Origin: Trichopria drosophilae
Lineage: Eukaryota > Arthropoda > Insecta > Hymenoptera > Diapriidae
Assembly (NCBI GenBank): GCA_030407085.1
Contig: CM059582.1
Coordinates: 134,575,001-134,639,000, forward strand
DNA length: 64,000 nt
Direction of reading: 5' to 3'
Shown: positions 52,639 to 62,269 of the stretch, piece by piece
How positions within the stretch are numbered: the stretch's first letter is position 1
Layout of the letters: each line of letters opens with the position of its first letter
Translations under genes and position numbers: made by a program
Notes under the pieces: model-generated
What the model saw: only the letters and a program-made list of their open reading frames with translations
The model's database searches: none
What the model was told of the DNA's origin: nothing

Positions 52639-53424
52639 CGCTCCGGCAGGCACACACCATTTTGGCCTAAGTTCATAAAACTTACTTAAGCCAATTGGAA
52701 ATTCAGGATTCTCTATTTTAAATAGTTCATGCAGTTTATTCACGTCACTGAGTAATAACCGTTTTTGAACTGTTTGCTTGTGTCCATTAACTCTCACTGA
52801 TATGCAGTCATTTTTGTGCGGCAGAATTCAGCTGTTACTATCGTTTTCGTAAAATTCAATTACTTTTTTAATTGTCTGTGTAGGTATAGTCTTTCCTTGT
52901 TTTGGACGAGGTACTGCCAACATGCCCAGTTCGTTTCTCAAATCACGACCATTCTTTGCAGTTCGATAGGATGTTCCAAATTCTAAAGCTGTATTACGTA
53001 TACTCCAGCATTGTGGAGGTATTGTTAAAATAGTCAAGCGTAAGGGATCATTTTCAGGCAAACTCGAAAATTTATCTTTCAGACCCTGTAAAAGTGCTTC
53101 TAACTGAGCCTCTCTAGATAAACGGGTTCTTTTATTTGAAGGTGTGTCTATGTCTATTTCTGAATCGGGAACATCTTCAGGTTCATTAGCGGTTGTACAA
53201 AGTGTTTTTTCTTTTTCGGCAATTTTTTTTCTACAATCTTTGCAAATTCTAGCTTTCTGCGGTAAGTGCGGAAACATTAATAAAATATTTTCCGAAACTT
53301 CTCGTAACACTTTACCTATATGACCACGTTCCAGCAATGGATTTATGCATCTGTCTGTGCGAATTACTGTATTTGATCTACCACTATGATCGGAAACCCC
53401 CGCCATGGTAAGTAATGAACACAA
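52591..53424 (-). pseudogene. Unclassified transposase, N-terminal half
   Basis: N-terminus: TDRCINPLLERGHIGKVLRE, VSENILLMFPHLPQKARICK and DCRKKI, a C ... H ... C-x2-C arrangement probably binding zinc. Then an acidic and Ser-rich linker, QLEALLQGLKDKFSSLPEND, LTILTIPPQCWSIRNTALEF, YRTAKNGRDLRNELGMLAVP, a segment that could be an HTH, and KTIPTQTIKKVIEFYENDSN. After an in-frame TGA (about 52825) it resumes with DCISVRVNGHKQTVQKRLLL, FPIGLSKFYELRPKWCVPAG and GTHNICVCVIHQNF. It then meets a TAA at 52591 and a shift, before continuing as 51737-52555. The start ATG is probably the second one (MAGVSDHSGR, about 53406). Confidence 0.7.
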
Positions 53425-54118
53425 CGATAATACAAGTTATACACTAATAGGTAATATTTGAATCAATACTTGTAGCAAATAGCAAGCGTCACCAATATAC
53501 TGCAATATTTTATTTAAAAATATTTATATGCGTTTTATACTGCAAAAGAAACACATGTAACATATAAGATATAAAGTATCGACATATTCCTTCAAGTCTT
53601 CTATTATACCAAATGAAGTTACGTTTCTATGACGGGAGCAAAATCGAACCGCGGAAATCGCAATGCCACCTAGCGTCAGCTTAACCTATTAAGGCCCAAA
53701 CGGGTGGAAGGCTTATTGCTGCTAGGTGCCGTTGCCATATTCGCGGCTCTGCGCGTCTGTAAACGCATCTCCCATAGTAGAAATGGATTTTCATTAGGTC
53801 AAAAGGAAGCCTGATAACGAGTACTAATATCGATGTAATATATCAAGATACTGGTATTCCACATGAGTGTAACGTGCATTGCATATTACTTTTTCACAGT
53901 TGTGAGTGCGAAATGTACATCCTAACTATCACGACATCGATCTTTTATCTTTAGTTTAATTAATAACAAAGATAACAAGAGTCGTTGATGTGTTGGATTT
54001 ATGAAAGTGAAAAAGATTATTTCATTATTTTTTTTTTTTTAATTCGAGGACTAAGCAGAATCCCGATAATTTTGGAACTTAATTTGGGCTGCTGTTGACA
54101 GCCCCATCTGCGAATCGA

Positions 54119-54596
54119 CTTAGTTCACAGTGATTTCTCGAAAAACTTCGCATTCGTTGTACAAAATGGAGCACAAGGGTTTCATTACAACAACGACCAA
54201 TATACGGTTCATCCTGTCATTTTCTACTACAAATCAGAAGGTACAATAATCCATTTTAGTAATATATTATTATCAAACAGCTTGACTCGTGATACATCTG
54301 CCGTCTATGTAATGCAACAAACTATTATTCCTGAAATAAAAAAAGTGTGCCCACGCGTACAACATGTAATTTATGTTACCGATGGTGCGGCACAACATTA
54401 TAAAAATAGATTCCAAATGAGTAATCTCATGTATCACAAAATCGATTTCGGCATTGAAGCTGAATGGCATTTTCATGCGACAGCGCATGGAAAAGGAGCA
54501 TGCGATGGTATCGGCGCGACTTTAAAAAGGGAACCAACGCGTGCTAGTCTTCAGGCTGAACAACATCTGCGTCGGCGTCATACCACAAAATTTTAA
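54119..54596 (+). pseudogene. Mirror copy of the transposase C-terminal half in the right arm
   Basis: It repeats 51737-52215 in inverse orientation: VHSDFSKNFAFVVQNGAQGF, then a shift or change near 54280, DTSAVYVMQQTIIPEIKKVC, YVTDGAAQHYKNRF, WHFHATAHGKGACDGIGATL. It lacks the N-terminal half and has no promoter of its own. It ends with the same wrong-frame tail (QHLRRRHTTKF). Confidence 0.88.
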
Positions 54597-54689
54597 AAGC
54601 TTAATTAATGCCGCACATTCGAACGAATTGACTGAAGATTTGGCATATTCCAAATAAGAATCTTAATCTTCCAAAAAGGAACAAGTTTC

Positions 54690-55245
54690 AACAACGCCCA
54701 ATCACTTTTCAAAAATTCATCCGCCATATTGGATCCGCCATTTTGAATCTTTAAAATCTAAGTTCAGAATCGTATTCTGCGACCCCGAAAACCCTCGAGA
54801 AACAAGTTTCAGCAACATCCGTTTACTTCTTAAAAATTCATCCGCCATATTGGATCCGCCATTTTGAATCTTTCAAATCTAAGTTCAGAATCGTAGTCTG
54901 TGACCCCGAAAACCCCCGAGAAACAAGTTTCAGCAACATCCGTTCACTTTTAAAAATTCATCCGCCATATTGGATCCGCCATTTTGAATCTTTAAAGTCT
55001 AAATTCAGAATCGTATTCTGCGACCCCGAAAACCCCCGAGAAACAAGTTTCAGCAACATCCGATCACTTTTTACAAATTCATCCGCCATATTGGATCCGC
55101 CATTTTGAATTTTTAAAATCTAACATCAGAATCGTATTCTGCGACCCCGAAAACTCCCGAGAAACAAGTTTCAGCAACATCCAATCACTTTTTACAAATT
55201 CTTCCGCCATATTGGATCCGCCATTTCAATTTCAAAATTCTAATA
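54690..55245. repeat. 121-bp tandem array in the right arm
   Basis: Mirror of 51100-51660. TCCGCCATATTGGATCCGCC begins at about 54719, 54840, 54960, 55080 and 55202. Confidence 0.93.
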
Positions 55246-55548
55246 CGAGATTCGTAATTGGAGTATCCAATAACAAAGAACTAAATTCTAAAATGGTATT
55301 TTTCTTAGGCACAAAAAACTGTATGAAAGGTTTTTACTCTCGTTTTCGAAAGTGTGGTCTTTTTAAGCACCGTATTGGAGCCGCCATTTTGAATTTTCAA
55401 AAATACCACACGGAAATTAAAAGTAGATATACTGAGCTAAATTTTAAGCCCTGAAACAATTTTTTTGGCGGTAATGAATTTTGGCCAGCCAAGTGATCCG
55501 GTTGACTTGGAATGCCCGATATATATATATATATGCGTAAATTCTAAC

Positions 55549-55725
55549 CCACAAAGCATTCTTCACGTTCCCACTTCGTAGTGTATTTTTGAACGTATTT
55601 TGTTTGCCCATCACCTTTTTTTTTTTGGCAGCATTCGGAGAACTTTTCTTGCGATACATTTTGTGTACCCCATTAATAGTCCAGTCACTATGTACATTTG
55701 AAAAAGACAAAATTCCTAGTAGCAA
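55549..55725 (-). pseudogene. hAT transposase exon 1
   Basis: Minus strand: MYRKKSSPNAAKKKK, then a shift at the A11 run, GDGQTKYVQKYTTKWEREEC and FV, followed by GTTAGA. The KYVQKY ... W-E-x-E-x-x-F-x-G-W-L pattern is the normal lead into the BED-like finger of hAT proteins. Joining to 50738 restores the pattern and the frame, which is the main evidence that the two parts are one gene. Confidence 0.75.
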
Positions 55726-55818
55726 TTTTTTTTTTTCTAGGTTGTAGGGGACATCGAGAAAAGCTTAACTCTCATTTTTCAGCACCTGAGAGCGCGTGCT
55801 TCTTTTGCTAGACTAAAA

Positions 55819-57962
55819 AACGTTTTACTCGAAAGTTTCGATCGGAAATGAAAAACTTTTCAAATAAAAGTTGTAGAGCATAAAAAAATGAACAATTTTC
55901 ATATATTATACGTTCACTTTTGTTGAAAAATACTGCTTGTAGAGCGCTCTCAAAGTGCTAGTTCCGCGTCAGCGGCTCAGCGGTGAATCGGCTGTGTCTC
56001 TACGCGGCATGAAATCGCTGCGCCTGGGATTTCCGACTTTACTATTATAAAAAATTAATATAATATATATTTTTCACAGGCTTTATGATGCTGTACAAGT
56101 TATTTTTTATGGCACCTCGAAAATTGTAAATAATGTTCGACGAATTGAACGCGAAAATATAAAAAATGAGCATTTTCGAACTTATTTACATTTCATAATT
56201 AGTTGCAATTAGAGCAAAGAAGATAATTTTTTAATATTTCGTAATTATTGCAGGTATTTTGAACACTTTAAAATTGTCCTCTACCATTCGAATCTGTATT
56301 TATCATTGCAGACATAATAGTCTATACGAAAATATAGTTACACTTACCGGCTGATAAAAAAAATACAAGACGCCTTAAAAAATACAAGAAATTTTATTTT
56401 TGGATATAATTGATCTTAACCTATGTATGAAGTTTGGAAGAATAAGTGTATCGACAACATTTCATATAAAAGAGTAAACAATATTTATTTATTCATTAAC
56501 CATTAAACTAATTGTTATTATATTAAAAGAAATACACATAATTTAGTTGTATCTAAGTCGTTTAGTTGACGGCTGGTTGTCATCTTCTTCTTCTTCTTCT
56601 GCAACGGAAGGTGATGTGTCAGGGTTTTCCGCGTTTTCTTTGTCGATATTTTCTAAACATTCATTAATTTCATTTCGGACTATTTCTGCTGGAGTAACTG
56701 CATTTAGACACGTTTGCCCGGAACAGTGGTAACAAATGACTGAACATTTGATGCCTGCTTTCCTGCAGCCACATGTACCACTACAACTTCCTTTACATTT
56801 ACAGGAAATTAATTTTAATAGTTCTTCAGGTGCTGGTGGCGCATGGTTTCTGATTGGCTGTAAACCTGCATAAGTTCTAACCCAGCCATAGTTTTCGGGC
56901 TCTTTTTCATTACCTAGCCAAGTCTGGACTTGGTGGTAGTTGCGCAAAATGTGTTCCTTTGCGGAGGTTTTTGTTGGTGGCAGCGTGGCTAAATTTAACT
57001 GAGTGTTTGAAGCTGATTTGACAAAACATTTGAAGCGTATCGTATCCAAGCATTTGTCCTCTTTTCGACCTCGATACAAAGCAACCAGGAACACTTCTCC
57101 AGCCGACGTCAAGACTTTATCATCAATTGTTTGGAATTTAAATAGTTCCACCGAACTCGTTAAATCTGACCGATTTATCAACGTTTTAATAAATTTCATC
57201 TTTCCTACATTGAATAGAGAGGGCGTGGTATCACATCCACTTAACGCATGTAAAAAAAGGATATTACTGCGGATGGAATCATCGTATTTGAAACTCGTAC
57301 AATTGAAAATCGCTTCTTTGACTTTGCCTTTAGCAGAACAAGAACAAGCACGCACAGAGGGACAGATGTTTTCTTATGTTATCCTCGTATTCCATTATAT
57401 TACGTCACCCGGCCAGCCGCTCGACCCTTCGCAGGTATAAACCTGCCACGTTCGTCAACGATATACAAACGTTGATACGAAAAAGCATTTTAATATATAT
57501 AACGATAATACTTCATATTCACAGCAATTACATATTATTTTTTATAAATATTAAAATAACGAAATACATTTTGTTTGCAAAAAAATAATTAAACATACGA
57601 AAGAACAAAAATGATCATATTTTATAATTACGCGTTCGATTCGTCGAACATTATTTACAATTTTCGAGGTGCCATAAAAAATAACTTGTACAGCATCATA
57701 AAGCCTGTGAAAAATATATATTATATTAATTTTTTATAATAGTAAAGTCGGAAATCCCAGGCGCAGCGATTTCATGCCGCGTAGAGACACAGCCGATTCA
57801 CCGCTAAGCCGCTGACGCGGAACTCGCACTTTGAAAGCGCTCTACAAGGAGTATTTTTCAACAAAAGTGAACGTATAATATATAAAAATTGTTCATTTTT
57901 GTATGCTCTACAACTTTTATTTGAAAAGTTTTTCATTTCCGATCGAAACTTCCGAGTAAAAC
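55819..57962. mobile_element. 2.1-kb TIR element with a GCDTT/CXC protein
   Basis: The arms 55819-56185 and about 57600-57962 are inverse copies at about 90% by eye. They include CGTTTTACTCG at the outside, CTTTTCAAATAAAAGTTGTAGAG, GCGTCAGCGGCTCAGCGGTGAATCGG and TTGAACGCG at the inside. One gene lies between (56543-57355, minus strand). Its right end abuts a truncated gypsy integrase near 58020. The outer ends and target duplication are not sharp. The region at 62.3-62.65 kb has related wording (TTTTTCAAATACAAGTTGTA, a GC-rich core), so the two may belong to one superfamily. Confidence 0.78.
56543..57355 (-). CDS. GCDTT/CXC protein, possible XPG/FEN1-like nuclease part
   Basis: 270 residues, open throughout. 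NILFLHALSGCDTTPSLFNV and GKMKFIKTLI resemble the helix-hairpin-helix entry of FEN1/XPG nucleases (G-C-D-Y-x-x-x-x-x-G-I-G-x-K). Later HILRNYHQVQTWLGNEKEPE, then a Cys-rich block CKCKGSCSGTCGCRKAGIKC, S-x-x-C-x-x-C-x-G-x-x-C-x-N like the CXC domain of tesmin/TSO1. The tail is acidic (EEEEEDDN) with TKRLR. The catalytic N-terminal part expected of such nucleases is not present upstream of 57355, so this is the 3' half. The protein type is multi-copy in invertebrates as far as I recall. XPG-type proteins are reported in AcademX transposons, which this could be; that assignment is from memory and untested. Confidence 0.6.
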   Translation of the reverse strand: MRACSCSAKGKVKEAIFNCTSFKYDDSIRSNILFLHALSGCDTTPSLFNVGKMKFIKTLINRSDLTSSVELFKFQTIDDKVLTSAGEVFLVALYRGRKEDKCLDTIRFKCFVKSASNTQLNLATLPPTKTSAKEHILRNYHQVQTWLGNEKEPENYGWVRTYAGLQPIRNHAPPAPEELLKLISCKCKGSCSGTCGCRKAGIKCSVICYHCSGQTCLNAVTPAEIVRNEINECLENIDKENAENPDTSPSVAEEEEEDDNQPSTKRLRYN

Positions 57963-57993
57963 GCAAAAAAACTAAAAATTTATCTCTTTTATT

Positions 57994-58640
57994 TTACTTA
58001 ATTCTTCGATATCTCGAAAACAATCGATTAATCAAAAATTGGGTCCCGTGATCGAACTGAATTCTCTCTGGCTTACCATACGTCGCGATGTAATCTCCGA
58101 AGATCTTCTTGATGACTGTAGAGGTGTTTGCCTGTTTTATCGAGTATATTACTACGAATTTGCTAAAAGCATCTATCGTGACCAAAATGTAGTTTGCTCC
58201 CCCTCTGGATGTTGGGAGTGGTCCATAAAAGTCGATAGACAGGAGATCACCCGATTTTTTAGGAAGTATCGATTTTATTGGATCTTGAGGATATCGGTTC
58301 GGTACTTTGTTCCGTTGGCACGAGTCGCACGTCCTTACAATGTCCCGAATTATTGAGCGGAAATTGTCAAAGGTGAAAGCTTCTTCCATTAATTTGGAGA
58401 GTTTCTTGTTCCTAGGAGTCCGTATCCGGCGTTTTTTTCATTTTTTTCAATTTTCACCTAACCTTCTGCCTAAACTCTGCGGTAAAAGGGCTTTCCAGTT
58501 TCCGTTTCTCCCCTTTGTGAGGAGAATGTCATTTTCCACCCTAAAAAATTCGTGGCGAGCCGGATTGTCTATCAGCTTCCGTTTTTTGCTTACCTGTGGG
58601 TCTTCCTTTTGCATCTTTGCCAGATTCTTCAGGTGGGAAG
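57994..58640 (-). pseudogene. Gypsy integrase fragment
   Basis: RTCDSCQRNKVPNRYPQDPI ends the H2C2 zinc-binding domain. DLLSIDFYGPLPTSRGGANY (first Asp), ILVTIDAFSKFVVIYSI, IFGDYIATYGKPERIQFDHG (second Asp) and TQF belong to the catalytic core. The Glu and the C-terminal domain are gone: the sequence changes after 58020 into the right edge of the TIR element. The 58390-58640 part is badly broken. The enzyme would insert the cDNA into chromosomes. Confidence 0.88.
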
Positions 58641-59110
58641 CAGTTTCTTCATCGGTAAATGGACCTTAGCTATCATGATTTCGTCTCTGCTCTCTTGCGA
58701 GCCTCCGTCGCCGTTTTTTCGGCTCAAATAATCGGCAACCCTGTTCTGCGCCCCTTTAATAAATTGAGGCTCAATATCGTAATCTTGAATGCTGAGTGCC
58801 CATCTGGTTATCCTCGAGTTGAGGAACTGACAGCTTTTAAGAAAGGTCAACGCCTTGTGATCGGTTTCAGGATGATCTTTTCCCCTAACACGAAGGTTCG
58901 CAGCTTCTTGAGAGAAGCCACTATTGCCAACAGTTCCTTTTCGGTGGTATGGTACATTAATTCCGCTCCTTTCAGCGTCCTACTGTAGTATGTTACTATT
59001 TCTTCCTCTCCCAGTTCGTTTAATTGAGACAATACTGCCCCGACCGCATACGCACTAGCGTCGGTAGTGTGTATGTAGGGTTGCCCGGGCGCAGGGTGTT
59101 TCCAGAACAT
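58641..59110 (-). pseudogene. Gypsy RNase H domain
   Basis: GQPYIHTTDASAYAVGAVLS (catalytic D-A-S), QLNELGEEEIVTYYSRTLKG, AELMYHTTEKELLAIVASLK (catalytic Glu), then a shift near 58850 to RITRWALSIQDYDIEPQFIK and GAQNRVADYLSRKNGD. This is the standard RNase H and tail before the integrase. Confidence 0.9.
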
Positions 59111-59124
59111 CCGCGAAGGATTGT

Positions 59125-60047
59125 TTAATTTCCTCGAATGACTGTTGATATTCCTCTTTCCACTCCCACTTTTGCCGTTTTTTTTAACAATTCTAGTAGG
59201 GGCACCATTCGGTCGGCATGTTTACGGACGAACTTGCTGTAATAATTAATATATCCTAAGAATCCTCTGAGCTGCTTCTGGTTTTTCGGCGGTGTGAATT
59301 CTCGGATTTTCGCGAGTTTTTCCTGTTGAGGTTGTATTCTTCCCGGGGTCAGAATGTGCCCGAGAAAAGAAATCTCTTGTCGACAGAGTTGTAATTTGTT
59401 GAAATTTATGGTGATTCCATTGTCTTGGAGGCTCGACAGGGTTTTCTCCAAGTGTCCTAGATGTGAATCAAAATTTGGGAGATACGCATAAAATATCGTC
59501 CACGAAATTAATAGTAAAATCTCCTACTCCCCCAAATACTCGGTTAAGAGCTCGTATTAAACTTGAGATACTTGTTTTTAGTCCAAATGGCGTGACAGTA
59601 TGCTCGTACACATTGCCATCGTGCAAAAATGCCGTATATTTTTGGGAGTCCTTAGCCAATGGAACTTGCCAGAAACTGTTAGTCATGTCGAGGCTAGTCA
59701 TGTATTCGGCTCCCAGACATTTTTGAAATATTTCGTCGAGGTTCGGAGGTGTCTCATGGTCACTTATCATTCGTTCGTTTAGCGCCCTCGCGTCTAAACA
59801 TAACCTCACTTATCCGTCCTTTTTTATTACCGTCAGCATCGGGTTGATATAAGGGCTAGTGGAGCATTGTATGACTCCTAACTCAAGCATTCTTTGTATC
59901 TCTGCCTTCACTTTAGCCTTATATGCGAACGGAATGGGATATGTCTTTACGAAGAACGGTGTTACTGTTTTCAAGTTGATTTCATGTTCGTATATCTTGG
60001 TTCTCCCTGGTCGATCATTGAATGTGTCCTTGAACTTGACCAGTAGC
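59125..60047 (-). pseudogene. Gypsy reverse transcriptase
   Basis: From the 5' side: KFKDTFNDRPGRTKIYEHEI, TYPIPFAYKAKVKAEIQRML, ELGVIQCSTSPYINPMLTVI KKDG, an in-frame TAA near 59810, VRLCLDARALNERMISDHET, MTSLDMTNSFWQVPLAKDSQ (first Asp), VTPFGLKTSISSLIRALNRV, INFVDDILCVSPKF (catalytic pair). A shift near 59460, then FNKLQLCRQEISFLGHILTP, FTPPKNQKQLRGFLGYINYY and SKFV. It is the best-preserved Ty3/gypsy pol in the window, with both catalytic blocks intact but at least two breaks. Not related closely to the gypsy relic at 3-5 kb. Confidence 0.93.
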
Positions 60048-60494
60048 TTAGACAGTTCGTTTTTTCTCGTGTTCTTTTAAAATCTCATATTTGTCCACAT
60101 TTTCACGAATATCCTGCTCGTTAGGTTGCGAGATTTTTCTTCTCTCCGGATTTGATAAAGCGTTCACCATCTCGATTTGCGGCTGTTCAACCTGCTGTAC
60201 TGTTCCTACCCTGTCGCTCTGGTCAACGTTCCTTTTCGAGTTAAAGGTTAGGATATCGTTTTTCGAATCATCCCCCGATATGTGGATTTGAGCATTTTCG
60301 AGATCTACTCGGGTTTTCCATTGTATCTGTACATTGCTTCCGATTATACAATCTCGAATTAGGTGCGGTACGACCGCGAATGCAATCTCGCTTTCGATTT
60401 TTCCCACTATTGTTCTTAATAGCACCTGCACTTTTAGCGTAGTTGACTTAGTTCCTGTTGCGCCTATAACGCGTTTCCCTGTGGTACTCCGCAA
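60048..60494 (-). pseudogene. Gypsy protease C-terminal part and protease-RT linker
   Basis: KVQVLLRTIVGKIESEIAFA, VVPHLIRDCIIGSNVQIQWK and TRVDLENAQIHI form the end of the retropepsin fold (I-I-G-x-x). The catalytic D-T-G is missing; the frame starts at the junction with a non-LTR fragment at about 60485. A polar linker of about 70 residues follows, leading directly into the RT at 60047. Confidence 0.75.
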
Positions 60495-60845
60495 GGTTAG
60501 AGCTTAGGCCCCATATTATTCATTATTGTTATCAATACCTTATTCTCGAGACTTAAATACTGCAGACACACTACCATCATCTTTGCTGATGATACGCAAT
60601 TTTATCTCTCGACCCGGATGTGTCATCTAAATGAAACGATACGCAATATTAACAGTGACATTTCTGAGCTTGTGAGGTGGTCCCATGATTATGGGCTCAC
60701 TTTAAATACGCGTAAAACTCAGGCCATCACCCTAGGTTCACCTCAGAATTTAACAGAGTCTAACAAGACTCTCTCATTAGGAAATCTGACCGTCACTAAT
60801 GAGGTCGTTAAGGTGACACAAGGACTTCGTGGACGTTCTCATTGA
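60486..60845 (+). pseudogene. Non-LTR fragment, same family as copy C (RT with FADD)
   Basis: Bases 60497-60582 are nearly identical to 44131-44216 of copy C (GVPQG-x-x-LGPILFIIVINT in the plus frame, with one damaged codon). It then goes past the point where C is cut: IIFADDTQFYLSTRM, ISELVRWSHDYGLTLNTRKT, ITLGSPQNLTESNKTLSLGN. The match to the non-LTR ends near 60815. It overlaps C by about 100 bp, so it is a separate copy and not the missing remainder of C. Confidence 0.85.
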
Positions 60846-61855
60846 GTTTTCGAAGATTAATGATGTCGCGTTATGTATTATATATCTTTCGATCTTTTAA
60901 ATGTGCCCTGTTGGGAAATCTCTCTTTCAATATGGGTTGGTGATACACCATTACCGACGTATTTCAGATGTTACGTATCTTTTTTTTTGATGAATTGAAA
61001 GTGTAGATTTCCTCCAACCTTCGTCACAATTAGACTAAATATCAGTTTGAAGGTGTCTAGCCCAACCCCGTATATCGACGACCTACTTTTTAAATCTCAC
61101 ACAAATTTTAAAAACTTGTTACTCGTTAGTGATGCAATCAGAGCTTTGACCTCTCTCTTGTCATGTTGTAAGTTCGAATTCACCTTTCAGAATTTTTTCT
61201 CGTCGGGGAATTCTATCCATCAATATGACAGTCGCAGGGCCGGTTTGTAGACCTTTCCCTTGACAAGCCGTTAGCGTAACTGAATGATCTTTAATAGTGA
61301 CGAAACCGCTGAGTCACTTCACACATAATTACCAAGATCATTTTGAAATTCATTAATTTAGAAAAGCCTCTAAGCAAGTCTCAATGCGTTCAAAAGACCT
61401 GGCGCCGACCCCTAGATGCGTGGGACCTGGCGTCTACGACAGGTCTGTTTATCCTACAAAATTGGTTCCATCTAGCATCTATATTTCCATTTTCTCGTTT
61501 CGTGACACAACGTTTCGAACTCCTTCTTTACCTACATATTTTAAACACAGATTTTCATTCATAAAGTGGAAAGTCTCGTTTACGTCTCTCCTCCTATAGA
61601 AAACCGTTACCATTACCACTATCGCAACGCCTCGACTGTAAAACCCATTAATCATGTCGATCATCGACCCTTTCATAAATATTTATTTTTTGTACAATAT
61701 CATGCAGGAAGGAAGATGAAGAAAATACAGAAGATGTATTTAATAAATTTCATTTTTCACGATCATATTCATACGTTATATTAATTTTTTTTTTGCAATA
61801 TTGTTATACATAAGAATATAAAATAGCTATCACATAAAACTTATATTTTCAATAT
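60846..61855. other. Interval with no recognised gene
   Basis: ORFs at 61047, 61343 and 61384 (plus) overlap one another and show no motif. AT-rich. Confidence 0.4.
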
Positions 61856-62201
61856 CATCAACTAATGCATCGCTTTTAATTTGACAATTGATGCCGTCTT
61901 TAATCGTAGGCGGTCCACCATCTATCGTATCATAGCTTGATTCGAAATGATTACAACATAGTCGACATTCACGTATTTAAGGATGCATTTTCAAAGCAGG
62001 TAGCAAGCAAGTCCATGCATCTTCAATTTGTCGTTCAGCAAACATGCAGATGAAATCGATCGGCAGACATTCTATATCTTTTGTTTCCATCAATGCGAGA
62101 CGTTTCACCTCGTAATAAATCCTTAATGAACGTTGTGGAGATGCAGGTTGTTCACATAGATTTTCCAATACAAGGCATTCCGCGTGAAGTGGATCAGTCA
62201 A
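61856..62201 (-). pseudogene. ORF of unknown nature with a C-x2-C-x2-HF block
   Basis: Minus strand: DPLHAECLVLENLCEQPASP, RSLRIYYEVKRLALMETKDI, CLPIDFICMFAERQIEDAWT, LLPALKMHP, a TAA at 61977, then the same frame goes on RECRLCCNHFESSYDTIDGG and PPTIKDGINCQIKSDALVDD. The second part recalls the end of a zinc finger such as THAP (C-x2-H-F ... Y ... P-T-I). It is not enough to name. It may be the first exon of the transposon that continues at 62.3 kb, or a separate relic. Confidence 0.3.
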
Positions 62202-62269
62202 ATCTCAGAAAAGGTTCACATTTTGCCTAATGTTAGTTCTTGGTATGCTGAAATGTTGTGCTAAATATT

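Larger units (their letters stand above)
50815..55518. mobile_element. 4.7-kb element with 1.4-kb inverted arms and an unclassified transposase
   Basis: The ends CGGGCATTCCACGTCAACCG and inverse lie in an ATATAT run, so the target duplication cannot be read. The arms are 50815-52215 and 54119-55518. Each arm contains, from outside in: a TIR, a 121-bp tandem array with GGCGGATCC, and the 3' half of the transposase gene. Only 52216-54118 is single-copy. The arms are very similar, so the element is recent or the arms are being homogenised. It sits in the hAT intron. I do not recall this family by name. Confidence 0.9.
50739..55548 (-). other. hAT intron carrying the 4.7-kb TIR element
   Basis: The donor GTTAGA (from 55548) and acceptor CAATTACAG (to 50739) join FV|GWLAK through a split Gly codon. 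Removing the inserted element leaves a small intron of about 105 bp with an AT run, the likely target. Confidence 0.75.
48717..55730 (-). mobile_element. hAT element with a 4.7-kb insertion in its intron
   Basis: The 3' end is probably CAGGCCCTTTTATAACT at 48717 (a CAG-type hAT terminus), preceded by ATTGTTTA. The opposite terminus is not recognised beyond 55725. The transposase has two exons on the minus strand. The intron between them (50739-55548) consists almost wholly of the TIR element at 50815-55518. Confidence 0.7.

Noticed and set aside
58039..60291. Plus-strand ORFs over the gypsy pol region
   Set aside because: The minus strand carries continuous RT, RNase H and integrase motifs; the plus ORFs are shadows.
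60486..60845. The missing 3' part of non-LTR C displaced by copy D
   Set aside because: It overlaps the end of C by about 100 bp of nearly identical sequence, so it must be a separate copy.
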